A DNA stretch of 64,000 bases from Caenimonas sp. SL110 (lineage in GTDB: Bacteria; Pseudomonadota; Gammaproteobacteria; Burkholderiales; Burkholderiaceae_C): positions 1-64,000 of the forward strand of contig NZ_JANU01000009.1 in assembly GCF_001044395.1 (NCBI RefSeq), given 5' to 3'. The notes beneath the pieces are model-generated. The model had not been told where the DNA came from and ran no database searches. It saw nothing but the letters and a program-made list of their open reading frames with translations. Of the stretch, positions 25,563 through 34,519 are shown in pieces (positions within the stretch are counted from its first letter, which is position 1; each line of letters starts with the position of its first letter). Position numbers and translations under genes: made by a program.

Positions 25563-26168
25563 TCAACCCCGGTTGGCGGGCGAAACGACGCCCATCGAGA
25601 TCACATATTTGAGCGCCTCATCGACGCTCATCTTCAATTCGATGCAGTCGCTGCGGCGAAGCATCACGAAATAGCCGCCCGTGGGATTGGGCGTGGTGGG
25701 AACATAGACGCTGAGGTACTCGCCCACCAGATGGTCGGTGACTTCACCGCCCGGTGCGCCAGTGACGAAAGCAATGGTCCAGACATCGGGCCGGGGCCAC
25801 TGCACCAGCACGGCGGTGCGAAAGGCGTTGCCACTTTCGGAGAACAGCGTGTCAGAGACCTGCTTGACGCTGGAATAGATCGACCGCACCACCGGAATAC
25901 GGCTGACGACGATGTCGCCCCAGCTCACCAGCTTCTTGCCAACAAAGTTGCTGACGACTGCGCCCACCAGCAGCAAGATGCCCAGGGTGAGCAACACGCC
26001 AAAGCCGGGAATGTGAACGCCGATCAGCTTGTCGGGATGCCAGGCTGCAGGAAGAATCTGCAAGGTGCCGTCGAGCGTGCCGATGATCCACTGCAGGACG
26101 GCAATGGTGATGGCAACCGGCACGATGACCAGCAGCCCCGACAACAGCCATTTGCGCAGCTTGGCCAT
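25563..26168 (-). CDS. DUF502 inner-membrane protein
   Basis: A 201-residue DUF502 protein with two N-terminal membrane helices (about residues 8-30 and 55-82) and a soluble C-terminal half (VSRIPVVRSIYSSVKQV ... GGYFVMLRRSDCIELKMS). Function is unknown; plant homologues (COV) affect vascular development, which gives no useful clue here. The ATG at 26168 overlaps the fmdB stop by one base (TGATG), so the pair is translationally coupled. Confidence 0.9.
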   Translation of the reverse strand: MAKLRKWLLSGLLVIVPVAITIAVLQWIIGTLDGTLQILPAAWHPDKLIGVHIPGFGVLLTLGILLLVGAVVSNFVGKKLVSWGDIVVSRIPVVRSIYSSVKQVSDTLFSESGNAFRTAVLVQWPRPDVWTIAFVTGAPGGEVTDHLVGEYLSVYVPTTPNPTGGYFVMLRRSDCIELKMSVDEALKYVISMGVVSPANRG

Positions 26169-26500
26169 CACTTGGTACCGGAGGTGCCGCTGTCGGCAGG
26201 CGCGGAGGGTGTCGCGGCCGGCTTGGACTCCGCTGGCTTGGAGCCTGTCTCGGCGGACTTCGCGTCGCCGGACTTGGACGCTTCGGCTGGCTTGTCAATG
26301 GCAGGGGCAGATGTGCCGCCGCCCTTGAAATCAGTGGCGTACCAGCCGGAGCCCTTGAGCTGGAAACCGGCAGCAGTCACCTGCTTGGAAAACGTTTGCG
26401 CGCCGCACGCGGGGCACTGCGTCAGAGGCGCGTCGCTCATTTTCTGCAGGACGTCCTTGGCATGGCCACAGGAGGCGCATTTGTATGCGTAGATGGGCAT
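26168..26500 (-). CDS. FmdB-family zinc-ribbon protein
   Basis: A 110-residue protein whose first 45 residues form a CxxC...CxxC zinc ribbon (YKCASCGHAKDV ... CPACGAQTF), the FmdB/CxxC_CxxC_SSSS pattern. The remainder is low-complexity Ala/Pro/Ser/Lys and probably disordered. FmdB was first described as a regulator of formamidase in Methylophilus, but most homologues have no proven job. It is the first gene of the aspS transcription unit, with a promoter about 60 bases upstream. Confidence 0.9.
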   Translation of the reverse strand: MPIYAYKCASCGHAKDVLQKMSDAPLTQCPACGAQTFSKQVTAAGFQLKGSGWYATDFKGGGTSAPAIDKPAEASKSGDAKSAETGSKPAESKPAATPSAPADSGTSGTK

Positions 26501-26523
26501 GTCGCTCTTGGGGTTGGGGTGTT

Positions 26524-26566
26524 GGCCTGATGACAGGCCCTGGGCGTTGCAAAGCCCTCAATTATA
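26524..26566 (-). promoter_or_regulatory. Promoter and leader hairpin of fmdB-DUF502-aspS
   Basis: On the minus strand a consensus TATAAT (26561-26566) would give a start near 26554. No good -35 is seen. In the leader, GGCCTG-ATGA-CAGGCC (26524-26539) forms a perfect hairpin about 24 bases before the fmdB ATG, which could affect translation or stability. Confidence 0.5.
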
Positions 26567-26601
26567 GGCGGCGCCCCCCGAAATTCCCGCGCAGACCGCA
26601 A

Positions 26602-26617
26602 GGCCGGCGAACCGGCC
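26602..26617 (-). terminator. GC hairpin just after the symporter stop codon
   Basis: GGCCGG-CGAA-CCGGCC is a perfect six-base-pair hairpin (loop TTCG in the minus-strand RNA) starting seven bases after the symporter stop. There is no T-run, so it may be a Rho-assisted or stabilising 3' end rather than a classical terminator. Confidence 0.4.
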
Positions 26618-26623
26618 GGCCGG

Positions 26624-28096
26624 TCAGCGCGCCGGCAATCCGGCGACGTGACTCGTCGCTTCCTTGCGATCCTTGAGGATTTGCGGCAACAGCGAGCCGG
26701 CAACCATGCCCAGGAAGGCCGCGATGAGCCCTGCCAGCTGTCCGGGGAACATCTTGCTCAATGCTTCGCCGCCCACTTGCGGCATGAAGATCACCCAGAC
26801 CGCGATGCCCAGGGCGACTGACAGGATGGCGCCCTGCGTCGTGGCCCGCTTCCAGTAGATCCCCATCACCAGCGGCACGAAAGCGGCGACCAGCGTGACC
26901 TGGTAGGCCGATGACACCAGGTCGTAGATCGGGGTTCCCTTCATGGCGATGGCATAGGCCAGCACGATGCCGGTGAACACAATGATGCTGGCGCGCATCG
27001 CAAAAAGCTGCTGCTTGTCGGTCATGCCGGGGCGCAGGTTCTTCAGGATGTTTTCGACGAAGCTGGTCGAGGGTGCGAGCAGCGTGGCCGACGAGGTGCT
27101 CTTGATCGCCGACAGCAGCGCACCGAAGAACAGGATCTGCATGACCAGCGGCATCTTGGTCAGCACGAAGGTCGGCAACAGGCGCTGGTAGTCGTCCTTG
27201 GCCAGTTCCATCGCGGTGTTGCCCATCACCACCACGGCGCTCGCCACGATGAACATCGGCACGAACGCAAACAGGATGTAGCTGACGCCGCCGATCACGG
27301 CGCCATTGCGGGCGGTGTCGGCGTCCTTGGCGGACATCACGCGCTGGAACACGTCCTGCTGCGGAATGCTTCCCAGCATCATGGTCAGGCCGGCTGCGAT
27401 GAAGAAGGCGATTTCGGTGAAGGTGGGCGGCGGGAAGAAGTTGGTCAGGTTCTGCGACGTCACCAGGTTCAGCACGGCGCCCGTGCCACCGGCCAGGTCG
27501 CTCGCAAACACCGCAATGATCGACATGCCGACCACCAGCACGATCATCTGGATGAAGTCGGTCCAGGCAACGGCCAGGAAGCCGCCGATCACCACATAGA
27601 CCAGCACGGCCATGGTGCCCACGATCATCCCGGTGGTTTCGGACATGGCGCCGTTGGTCAGCACCGAGAACACCAGACCCAGGGCCGTGATCTGCGCGGC
27701 AACCCAGCCCAGGTAGCTCAGGATGATGGCAAGCGAGCAGAACACTTCGATGCCGCGTCCATAGCGCTGGCGGTAGAAGTCGCCAATGGTGAGCAGGTTC
27801 TGCTTGTACAGCTTGGCCGCAAAGAACAGGCCCACCAGGATCAGGCAGGTGCCTGCGCCAAACGGGTCCTCGACGACAGCACCCAGCCCGCCTTGCACGA
27901 ACTTGGCCGGGATGCCCATGACCGTCTCTGCGCCAAACCAGGTGGCGAATGTGGTCGTGACCACCATGATGAGCGGCAGCCGCCTGCCTGCGATGGCGAA
28001 ATCGGTCGTGTTCTTGATGCGCGTGCCGGCCCAGACACCGACAGCAAGCGTACCCAGAAGGTACAGGACGACAAACGTGATCAGCGTGTGGTTCAT
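26624..28096 (-). CDS. Sodium:solute symporter (SSS family)
   Basis: About 490 residues with 12-13 hydrophobic segments, the early family motif GRRLPLIMVVTTTFATWFGA and the SSS core (IGGFLAVAWTDFIQ). It is an inner-membrane Na+-coupled importer; proline, pantothenate, acetate and sugars are possible substrates, and the sequence as read does not decide. The start chosen is the ATG at 28096 (MNHTLITFVVLYLLG), which puts the first helix at the usual place; ATGs at 28129 and beyond would add a short polar leader. It follows ubiB on the same strand with a gap of about 80 bases. Confidence 0.9.
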   Translation of the reverse strand: MNHTLITFVVLYLLGTLAVGVWAGTRIKNTTDFAIAGRRLPLIMVVTTTFATWFGAETVMGIPAKFVQGGLGAVVEDPFGAGTCLILVGLFFAAKLYKQNLLTIGDFYRQRYGRGIEVFCSLAIILSYLGWVAAQITALGLVFSVLTNGAMSETTGMIVGTMAVLVYVVIGGFLAVAWTDFIQMIVLVVGMSIIAVFASDLAGGTGAVLNLVTSQNLTNFFPPPTFTEIAFFIAAGLTMMLGSIPQQDVFQRVMSAKDADTARNGAVIGGVSYILFAFVPMFIVASAVVVMGNTAMELAKDDYQRLLPTFVLTKMPLVMQILFFGALLSAIKSTSSATLLAPSTSFVENILKNLRPGMTDKQQLFAMRASIIVFTGIVLAYAIAMKGTPIYDLVSSAYQVTLVAAFVPLVMGIYWKRATTQGAILSVALGIAVWVIFMPQVGGEALSKMFPGQLAGLIAAFLGMVAGSLLPQILKDRKEATSHVAGLPAR

Positions 28097-28174
28097 CGAC
28101 AGCCCAAGCCCTGTTGAAAGAAAGCCCATCCATTGGGCTGCGAAATTATGCCGCAGCCCCACCCGCGAATCCGG

Positions 28175-29740
28175 TCAGAAAATGACGATCCGCATCACGA
28201 TCTGCATGGCCAGCAAGCCCAATGCAAAACCCACGCCACCGTAGATGATCGTCTGCAGCAGGCGGTTCGTACGCTTTTGTTCTTGCAGCAGTTCGGCCAT
28301 CTCGCCCCGATCGCTTTGCGGACGCTGCTGCAGGTACTGGTGGATCAGGCGCGGCAACTCGGGGATGAGCTTGGCGTAGCGCGGGGCCTGGTCGCGCAAC
28401 TCCTCCAGCATCTTCTGCGGGCCGATCTGCTCGATCATCCATTTCTCCAGGAACGGCTTGGCCGTGGCCCAGAGATCGAGGTCGGGGTCGAGCTGGCGAC
28501 CCAGGCCCTCGATGTTGAGCAGCGTCTTTTGCAGCAGCACGAGCTGCGGCTGGATTTCGACATGGAAGCGGCGCGAGGTCTGGAACAGGCGCATGAGCAC
28601 CATGCCCAGCGAGATCTCTTTGAGCGGCCGGTCGAAATACGGCTCGCACACCGTGCGAACCGCGGCTTCGAGCTCATCGACGCGCGTCTGCGGCGGCACC
28701 CAGCCCGACTCGATGTGCAACTCTGCGACACGCTTGTAGTCCCTGCGAAAGAACGCGGTGAAGTTTTGCGCGAGGTACTCCTTGTCGTGCTCGGTCAGCG
28801 TGCCGATGATGCCGAAATCCAGCGAGATGTAGCGCCCGAAGGTGGCAGGCTCCAGGCTGACCTGGATGTTGCCGGGATGCATGTCGGCATGAAAGAAGCC
28901 ATCACGAAACACCTGCGTGAAGAAGATGGTGACGCCATCTCGCGCAAGCTGCGGAAAATCGACGCCCGCCTGGCGCAACCTATCGATCTGGCTGATCGGC
29001 ACGCCGGTCATGCGCTCCATGACGATGACCTCAGGGTGACAGAAGTCCCAGAGCATTTCGGGGATCAGCACCAGGTCGAGCCCCGCCATGTTGCGCCGCA
29101 GCTGCGCCGCATTGGCTGCCTCGCGAACCAGGTCGAGCTCATCGTGCAGGTACTTGTCGAACTCGCCGACCACCTCGCGCGGCTTCAGGCGCCGGCCGTC
29201 TTCCGACAGGCCTTCGACCCAGCCGGCCATCATCCGCATCAGGCCCAGGTCTTTCTCGATGACGGGCAGCATGCCGGGCCGCAACACCTTGACGGCGACA
29301 TCGCGCAGGTTGCCGTTGCGGTCCTTCACGACCGCGAAGTGAACCTGCGCGATCGACGCACTCGCCACCGGCTCGCGATCAAAGCTCACGAATACCGAAT
29401 CGACCGGCCGCTTGAACGCGCGCTCGATCGTGGCGATGGCAATCGCGGAATCGAACGGCGGCACCCGGTCCTGCAACAGCGCCAGTTCGTCGGCGATTTC
29501 GGCCGGTAGCAGATCGCGTCGCGTGGACATGACCTGACCGAACTTCACGAAGATGGGCCCGAGCGACTCGAGCGCGAGCCGCAGGCGCTGTCCGCGTGGG
29601 GCACTCAGGTCACGCCCGAAGGTGACCACACGCATCAGCGAATGAAGGCCGGGCCGCTGGAAACTCGCCAGGAACAACTCGTCCAGCCCGAACCGCCAGG
29701 CAACCCAGAAAATGTAGAGGCCGCGCAGGTAACGCGTCAT
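28175..29740 (-). CDS. ubiB: Ubiquinone biosynthesis protein UbiB (atypical kinase)
   Basis: A 521-residue ADCK/ABC1-family protein. The KxGQ signature ([14 protein letters not shown]) lies near residue 65, an alanine-rich nucleotide loop (ASASIAQV) at about 125, the metal and catalytic motifs HADMHPGN and SLDFGIIG at about 285-315, and two membrane helices at the very C-terminus. It supports ubiquinone synthesis at the inner membrane as an ATPase/kinase-like factor. Its ATG overlaps the ubiJ stop by four bases. The order ubiE-Tim44-ubiJ-ubiB is conserved in related genomes. Confidence 0.96.
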   Translation of the reverse strand: MTRYLRGLYIFWVAWRFGLDELFLASFQRPGLHSLMRVVTFGRDLSAPRGQRLRLALESLGPIFVKFGQVMSTRRDLLPAEIADELALLQDRVPPFDSAIAIATIERAFKRPVDSVFVSFDREPVASASIAQVHFAVVKDRNGNLRDVAVKVLRPGMLPVIEKDLGLMRMMAGWVEGLSEDGRRLKPREVVGEFDKYLHDELDLVREAANAAQLRRNMAGLDLVLIPEMLWDFCHPEVIVMERMTGVPISQIDRLRQAGVDFPQLARDGVTIFFTQVFRDGFFHADMHPGNIQVSLEPATFGRYISLDFGIIGTLTEHDKEYLAQNFTAFFRRDYKRVAELHIESGWVPPQTRVDELEAAVRTVCEPYFDRPLKEISLGMVLMRLFQTSRRFHVEIQPQLVLLQKTLLNIEGLGRQLDPDLDLWATAKPFLEKWMIEQIGPQKMLEELRDQAPRYAKLIPELPRLIHQYLQQRPQSDRGEMAELLQEQKRTNRLLQTIIYGGVGFALGLLAMQIVMRIVIF

Positions 29741-30390
29741 GCAGCCGGCCCCGAGCCAGCCGGTGATGCCGAAGGCGCAGGTGTGCCGGCAGTAGCGGCT
29801 GCGGCGGCTGCGGCGGCTGTGGCGGCTGTGGGAGCAACCGTCGCCGCCGGGGTCGTGGGCGCTGATGCACCGGGTGCCTTCGCCACGAATTGCCGCAGCG
29901 CCTGCATCATGCGGCGGCCCGCTTCGCCCAGCGCATGCGCGGGCGCGTCGCCGATCACGCGCGAGAGATCTTCCTCAAGATCCCAGCGGACGTTTTCGAC
30001 GAGCCAGTTGATCTCGGCTGCCAACTGGACATCGCCAACGATACGCACTGGCGGCTTGTCACCCCGGAACGCCGATTGCGCCAGCCCGAACGGAGACTCT
30101 TCGGTGAGTGTCAAGGTGAGATCGGGGACCGCTGAAGGAGACGCGATGTCCAGCAAACCGGCCGGAGTCACTGCAAGGCGGATGTCAAACACACGCCACT
30201 TCGCCTCGACGATGCGGCCGGACTGGCGTACAAGACGCGCCTGCGCCTCGCTCTCTTGCATCAGCACGTGGTTGACCAGGAGGACAAAGCGCCGTTGCAC
30301 CTCGTCAACCAGCCACTCGGGCGGTTTCAGGCCGGTCGTCACCCGCGAAAGGATGTCGTCCAGAAACGGAAAGGGGGACTGTGTTGCCAT
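29737..30390 (-). CDS. ubiJ: Ubiquinone biosynthesis accessory factor UbiJ (SCP2 domain)
   Basis: A 217-residue protein with an N-terminal helical part and an SCP2-like lipid-binding domain (about 45-140), as in UbiJ, which with UbiK holds ubiquinone intermediates for the Ubi complex. The C-terminal 45 residues are an Ala/Pro/Thr tract. About 12 alanines are coded by (GCNGCN) repeats at 29790-29835 and are probably variable between strains. The final four bases overlap ubiB (ATGA). Position between the Tim44 gene and ubiB supports the assignment. Confidence 0.88.
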   Translation of the reverse strand: MATQSPFPFLDDILSRVTTGLKPPEWLVDEVQRRFVLLVNHVLMQESEAQARLVRQSGRIVEAKWRVFDIRLAVTPAGLLDIASPSAVPDLTLTLTEESPFGLAQSAFRGDKPPVRIVGDVQLAAEINWLVENVRWDLEEDLSRVIGDAPAHALGEAGRRMMQALRQFVAKAPGASAPTTPAATVAPTAATAAAAAAAATAGTPAPSASPAGSGPAA

Positions 30391-30421
30391 AGTCCCCCAT
30401 TATTCATGACGTTGAATGAAC

Positions 30422-31441
30422 TTACTGGAGTGCCTGCACCCCGGCAACCAGCCAGCCCGACGAGCCGCTCTTGGGTTTGGTCATGTTCCACACTTCGCGG
30501 AACGGGCTCGGGCCTGCCGACGCATCTTCGCGGATCATTCCGGAGAACTCGACGCTCGCCATGTAGTCGTCACCCAGGTCTTCAATGCCCAGCAATTGCG
30601 CTTCGAGCATGACCACGTCCGTCTTGTTCGGCTGTCCGCCGATGTGGGTCTCGCGCTCTGCAAGTTGCGACCGGATTTCGACGAGCATGCCGTCAGTCAT
30701 CATGGCGCGCAGTGACTCGATGTCCGAGCGGTCCCAGGCGTCTTGCAGGGTCACGAAGTTGCGCTTGGCTGCAGTGATGAAGCCGGGCGTGTCAAAACCG
30801 GCCGGCACGCCCCAGTTCTGCGATCCTGCCAACCCCGAGCCGATCTGAACGCCGCTGCCGATGCTGCCTGTCGCGCCACTGGCTGCCGCGGGTTGACCGA
30901 ACTTGCCGGATTCGAAAGCCATGCTGCTTCGCTCCCAGGGGCGAGCTGACGCATCGTTGCCGACCTTGTCAGGGCTGTACTGGCGAGCGGGCTCGGGCGT
31001 CGCTGGCGTCGCACCTGCGCCCTGGAAGGCATACGGGGACTGCGACTGCTGCGCTGCGCCGCCGCGACGGGCTCGCATGATCATGCCGATGACCACCATG
31101 ACCACGAGTGCCAGCAAGCCGAACATGAGGATCTGTCCGAGCGCGCCACCCAGGCCGAGGGAGGATGCAAGCCACGCCAGTCCGAGACCGGCTGCCAGGC
31201 CGCCGAGCATGGCGCCCCACGGACGCTTCGGTGCCGCAGCCGCAGCGCCAGGATTGGCCGCCGGCGTGGCGGGTGCCGCCTGGTTTTGCTGCGCGGGTGC
31301 GGCAGGCTTGCCGGCATCGCGCTGCGTCACGTTGCTCGATTGCTTGCCCATCGATCCGCCGCCGCCCAGCCGACGGGCCGCATCGGCCTCGAAGCTGGAA
31401 AGCGCCAGGACCGTCACCAAAGCCCATGCCCATAATTTCAT
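30422..31441 (-). CDS. Tim44-like domain protein
   Basis: A 339-residue exported or membrane protein. It has a signal peptide (1-21, ALSSFEADA), a low-complexity Gln/Ala/Pro/Gly linker, two close hydrophobic segments (about 78-118), and a C-terminal Tim44-like domain (about 200-335, FVTLQDAWDRSDIESLRAMM). Mitochondrial Tim44 tethers the import motor; in bacteria the function is unknown. The start at 31441 has a strong GCAGGAG site. It sits between ubiE and ubiJ, a link conserved in Burkholderiales that suggests, but does not show, a role in the membrane-bound ubiquinone machinery. Confidence 0.9.
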   Translation of the reverse strand: MKLWAWALVTVLALSSFEADAARRLGGGGSMGKQSSNVTQRDAGKPAAPAQQNQAAPATPAANPGAAAAAPKRPWGAMLGGLAAGLGLAWLASSLGLGGALGQILMFGLLALVVMVVIGMIMRARRGGAAQQSQSPYAFQGAGATPATPEPARQYSPDKVGNDASARPWERSSMAFESGKFGQPAAASGATGSIGSGVQIGSGLAGSQNWGVPAGFDTPGFITAAKRNFVTLQDAWDRSDIESLRAMMTDGMLVEIRSQLAERETHIGGQPNKTDVVMLEAQLLGIEDLGDDYMASVEFSGMIREDASAGPSPFREVWNMTKPKSGSSGWLVAGVQALQ

Positions 31442-31497
31442 CGTTGTCTCCTGCAGGGCTTGCGCCCAAAATTGTCTGACTGCTTTACTTCAACACT

Positions 31498-32229
31498 TCA
31501 ACACTTGATGCCCACATGCAGGGCGACCACGCCGCCCGTCATGTTGTGATAGTCCACATGGCCGAAACCGGCCTTCTTCATCAGGTCCTTGAGCTCTTGC
31601 TGCGTCGGATGGACCTTGATCGACTCGGCCAGGTACTTGTAGCTGGCGCTGTCACCGGCCACCAGGCGACCTAACTGCGGCAGCACGTTGAACGAGTACC
31701 AGTCGTAGGCCTTGGCCAGCGGCTTGGCCACCTTGGAAAATTCGAGCACGAGGAGCTTGCCGCCCGGCTTGAGCACACGCTGCATCTCGGCCAGCGCCAC
31801 ATCCTTGTGCGTCATGTTGCGCAAACCGAAGGCAACGCTGACCAGATCGAAACTCGCCGTAGCGAATGGAAGCTTCTCCGCGTCGCACACCATCGTGGGC
31901 AATGCGACGCCGGCATCGAGCAAACGGTCACGACCGGTACGCAGCATCGCCTCATTGATATCGGTATGCACCACCTGGCCGGTGGGGCCGGCCTTGCGCG
32001 CAAACCCGAGCGCGAGGTCGCCGGTGCCGCCTGCGATGTCCAGAACCTTCTGGCCTGGCTTCACGTTCGCGACGAGCATCGTGTAGGCCTTCCAGGCGCG
32101 ATGCAGGCCCATCGACATGAGGTCGTTCATCACGTCGTATTTCGGAGCGACCGAGTCGAACACGCCGCGAACGCGACGCGCCTTTTCTCGCTCATCGACT
32201 GATTCGAAACCGAAGTGGGTGTTGCTCAT
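31498..32229 (-). CDS. ubiE: Ubiquinone/menaquinone C-methyltransferase
   Basis: A 243-residue SAM-dependent methyltransferase. Motif I ([16 protein letters not shown]), the UbiE signatures [19 protein letters not shown] (residues 27-45) and the [16 protein letters not shown] segment are clear. It adds the C-methyl group in ubiquinone synthesis, acting on the demethoxy quinol. It is encoded upstream of Tim44, ubiJ and ubiB in the same direction, so the ubiquinone genes form one block. Confidence 0.97.
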   Translation of the reverse strand: MSNTHFGFESVDEREKARRVRGVFDSVAPKYDVMNDLMSMGLHRAWKAYTMLVANVKPGQKVLDIAGGTGDLALGFARKAGPTGQVVHTDINEAMLRTGRDRLLDAGVALPTMVCDAEKLPFATASFDLVSVAFGLRNMTHKDVALAEMQRVLKPGGKLLVLEFSKVAKPLAKAYDWYSFNVLPQLGRLVAGDSASYKYLAESIKVHPTQQELKDLMKKAGFGHVDYHNMTGGVVALHVGIKC

Positions 32230-32329
32230 CTGTTGAAGTGCCTGACGTTATCGGATGCTAGACGCAATCGAGTCTTGCGAGTGGCAAACCCTCAGGTGAT
32301 GCCGGGGATTGAAATATCAACGCGCGGCC

Positions 32330-32740
32330 TCAATGCCCACAGCTCTGTCCGGGCTTTTCCGGCATGGCCGAGTCGCGATCCACGCCGGCCTGCTGCAGCC
32401 GCCGGTTGTAGTCGGCCCATAGCTGGTCCTGCTGCGAGCCCAGGAAGTAGAGGAAATCCCACGAGAAGATGCCTGTGTCGTGGCCGTCCGAAAACCGGGG
32501 CTGCACGGCATAGTTGCCGATGGGATCGAGCGCTTCGAGTTGCACGTCGCGCTTGCCGGTCTGCAGCACTTCCTGGCCCGGCCCGTGCCCCTGCACTTCA
32601 GCCGAAGGCGAATACACGCGCATCAATTCGAACGGGATGCGAAAACGCGCGCCATCGGCAAAAGCAACCTCGAGCACGCGCGACTGCGAATGAACCGTGA
32701 TCGCTTCAGGAATGGGTGTTGTGGGTGAGAGACCTGCCAT
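32330..32740 (-). CDS. DUF971 protein
   Basis: A 136-residue DUF971 (gamma-butyrobetaine hydroxylase N-terminal-like) protein. The domain (about 10-105) contains LEVAFADGARFRIPFELMRVYSPSAE and the FSDGHDTGIFSWDFLY stretch with its conserved His. The fold binds metal in related hydroxylases and also occurs in Fe-S maintenance proteins, but the catalytic part is absent. In Burkholderiales this gene is regularly found just upstream of ubiE, as here (about 100 bases apart). Confidence 0.92.
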   Translation of the reverse strand: MAGLSPTTPIPEAITVHSQSRVLEVAFADGARFRIPFELMRVYSPSAEVQGHGPGQEVLQTGKRDVQLEALDPIGNYAVQPRFSDGHDTGIFSWDFLYFLGSQQDQLWADYNRRLQQAGVDRDSAMPEKPGQSCGH

Positions 32741-32789
32741 GCGGCCATTCTAGGTCGCATGGCCGTGGCCCTTGACCCCGCAGGGCCGC

Positions 32790-34430
32790 TCAGAACCGCA
32801 GCGACAGGTTCACGTAGAAACGGTCGTCGCCGCGCTTGGGCGCTGCCGAGTTGAAAGCCAGCGGCACCTTGCTGCCGGCAATGATGCGTCCGTAATCCAG
32901 CGAGACTGCGAAAGGCTCTTTGGAGAATCGAAGCCCCAGACCCGCGCTGGCAATGCGATCCGACGATGGCTTGTCGGCGCCGTTGGGGTTGTTGTTGCCC
33001 AGCCATCCGCCGTCCAGGAAGCCCAGCAGCCGCAGGCCGGGCGCCAGTTCAGGCGTGGTGACTTCGAACGAGGTCATGAAGCCCTTGTCGCCGGTGATGG
33101 GCCTGTCGATATCGGTCCCGCGAACCGAGCCCAGGCCGCCCAGCCCGAACTGCTCGCCGGCAATCAGCACGTCGGGGCTGTACTGGAATTGACCACGCAC
33201 CGACCAGAGCCAGTCCTTGGCGAAGCTGGCCGCATAGTTGCCGCCGCCTCGCAGGGCTTTCCAGTTGACGGTATTGATGCGCAGCGTCTCGCTCTGGTAG
33301 GACATCAGGTCGTTGTTGCGGCCGCTCGACAGATTGGCCGAGAAGTCGAAGTTGTAGCCCCACGAGGCATTGTCCGAATCGGTGTGCGCGCTGTAGCCCA
33401 CGGTGAGCGGCCGGCTGCGCCGATCGCTGCCGATCACCACGCCGTTGATGACGGTCGCGTCGAACACCTTGTCTTCCAGGCCGAGCGTGACGTAACTGCG
33501 GCGTCCTCCCTCGGGCGGCAGGTAGTGCGTGTAATTGACGCCGAAGGTGTGGCCGGCACCCGTGCTGGTGAAAGTGCCGAAGTCGCCCACCACGTCGGAG
33601 CGGGTGTAGCTCGCGCCGATCACGCCGCCCATGGCATAGAGGGGAACACGGTACGACAGTCCCAGCTGCTTCACGTCATCGGGCTTTTGCAGCGAAGTCG
33701 TGTAGGCACCGACGAAATGATGGTCCAGGTTGAACAGGTTGGTGTGGCCGCCCGAAACCGTGAAGCGGTCCCGGCCCGACGACTTGGTCCCGGCGTTGGA
33801 CAGACTCAAGGCGAGCGTCCACGGACGCTTTTCCTGCACGGTGATGGTGGCGTCGATCTTGTCGGTCTCGCTGCCCTCGCGCAGGCCGAGCTGGATCAGC
33901 TTGTTCGGGTTCTCGTTGGCGATGGCAGTCTGGATGGCCAGGGTCTTGAAATTGGGCGAGCCGCCTTCCTGGAGTTCGGGCAGCGTTCGGCGCACATTGC
34001 CTACGTCGTAGATCGTGGCGCCTTCGATGGCGACCTTGCCGATCGTGAACTTGACGATATTGAGGGTGACGGTGGAGCCCACTTCCTGCGGTGGCAGCGC
34101 GACGCGGTGCAGACCGAACCCCTGCGCACGGAGCGCGGCTTCAAGTGCGGCCGTTGCCTTTTGCAGTGTGTCTATCGTCGCATCGGCCCGAAGGTATGGC
34201 GCAAGCACCAGGCTGGTCTCGCCCTCGCTCAGGGGGTTGTCGCCGGTGACCTTGAAGCCTTTGATGGCGAAGGTAGGTGACGGTGCCGCCGACGCCATGG
34301 CAGGGTTGCCAGGACTGGCGGGCGTCTGGGCATGGGCGCAAACCATCCCGCCCATCGAAGCCGCCACGACCCACACCAGCCGGTTGAGCCCACCGTTACG
34401 CGAACGGGGCGCGCTTTGCCCTTTGGTCAT
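32790..34430 (-). CDS. TpsB outer-membrane transporter (ShlB/FhaC/HecB family)
   Basis: A 546-residue two-partner secretion transporter. A signal peptide ends at AHAQ (about residue 36). Two POTRA domains follow (about 50-200, beginning FAIKGFKVTGD), then a 16-strand barrel with the lid-loop motif LGSVRGTDIDRP and a terminal phenylalanine (YVNLSLRF). The start is the ATG at 34430, with GAGAAG upstream. No TpsA exoprotein gene lies nearby, so the cargo must be coded elsewhere or be unusual. It follows the FecR-domain gene on the same strand. Confidence 0.92.
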   Translation of the reverse strand: MTKGQSAPRSRNGGLNRLVWVVAASMGGMVCAHAQTPASPGNPAMASAAPSPTFAIKGFKVTGDNPLSEGETSLVLAPYLRADATIDTLQKATAALEAALRAQGFGLHRVALPPQEVGSTVTLNIVKFTIGKVAIEGATIYDVGNVRRTLPELQEGGSPNFKTLAIQTAIANENPNKLIQLGLREGSETDKIDATITVQEKRPWTLALSLSNAGTKSSGRDRFTVSGGHTNLFNLDHHFVGAYTTSLQKPDDVKQLGLSYRVPLYAMGGVIGASYTRSDVVGDFGTFTSTGAGHTFGVNYTHYLPPEGGRRSYVTLGLEDKVFDATVINGVVIGSDRRSRPLTVGYSAHTDSDNASWGYNFDFSANLSSGRNNDLMSYQSETLRINTVNWKALRGGGNYAASFAKDWLWSVRGQFQYSPDVLIAGEQFGLGGLGSVRGTDIDRPITGDKGFMTSFEVTTPELAPGLRLLGFLDGGWLGNNNPNGADKPSSDRIASAGLGLRFSKEPFAVSLDYGRIIAGSKVPLAFNSAAPKRGDDRFYVNLSLRF

Positions 34431-34455
34431 TTCTTCTCGCCCTCTTATTAGCAAA

Positions 34456-34481
34456 CCGATGAGCTCAAATTGTCTCATCGG
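34456..34481 (-). promoter_or_regulatory. Hairpin between the FecR and TpsB genes
   Basis: CCGATGAG and CTCATCGG form a perfect eight-base-pair inverted repeat with a ten-base loop, 38 bases after the FecR stop and 26 before the TpsB start. On the minus strand it runs into TTTGCT, so it could act as a weak terminator/attenuator or an operator. Confidence 0.4.
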
Positions 34482-34519
34482 CGTAACTATGTGTCATCCG
34501 CGTAACGCCCCCTCAGGCG

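Noticed and set aside
23517-26492. A plus-strand open frame of nearly 1,000 codons opposite aspS, DUF502 and fmdB
   Set aside because: It is the mirror of three well-supported genes and crosses their boundaries. It has no ribosome site and its Val/His/Asp-rich composition is typical of antisense reading of G+C-rich coding DNA.
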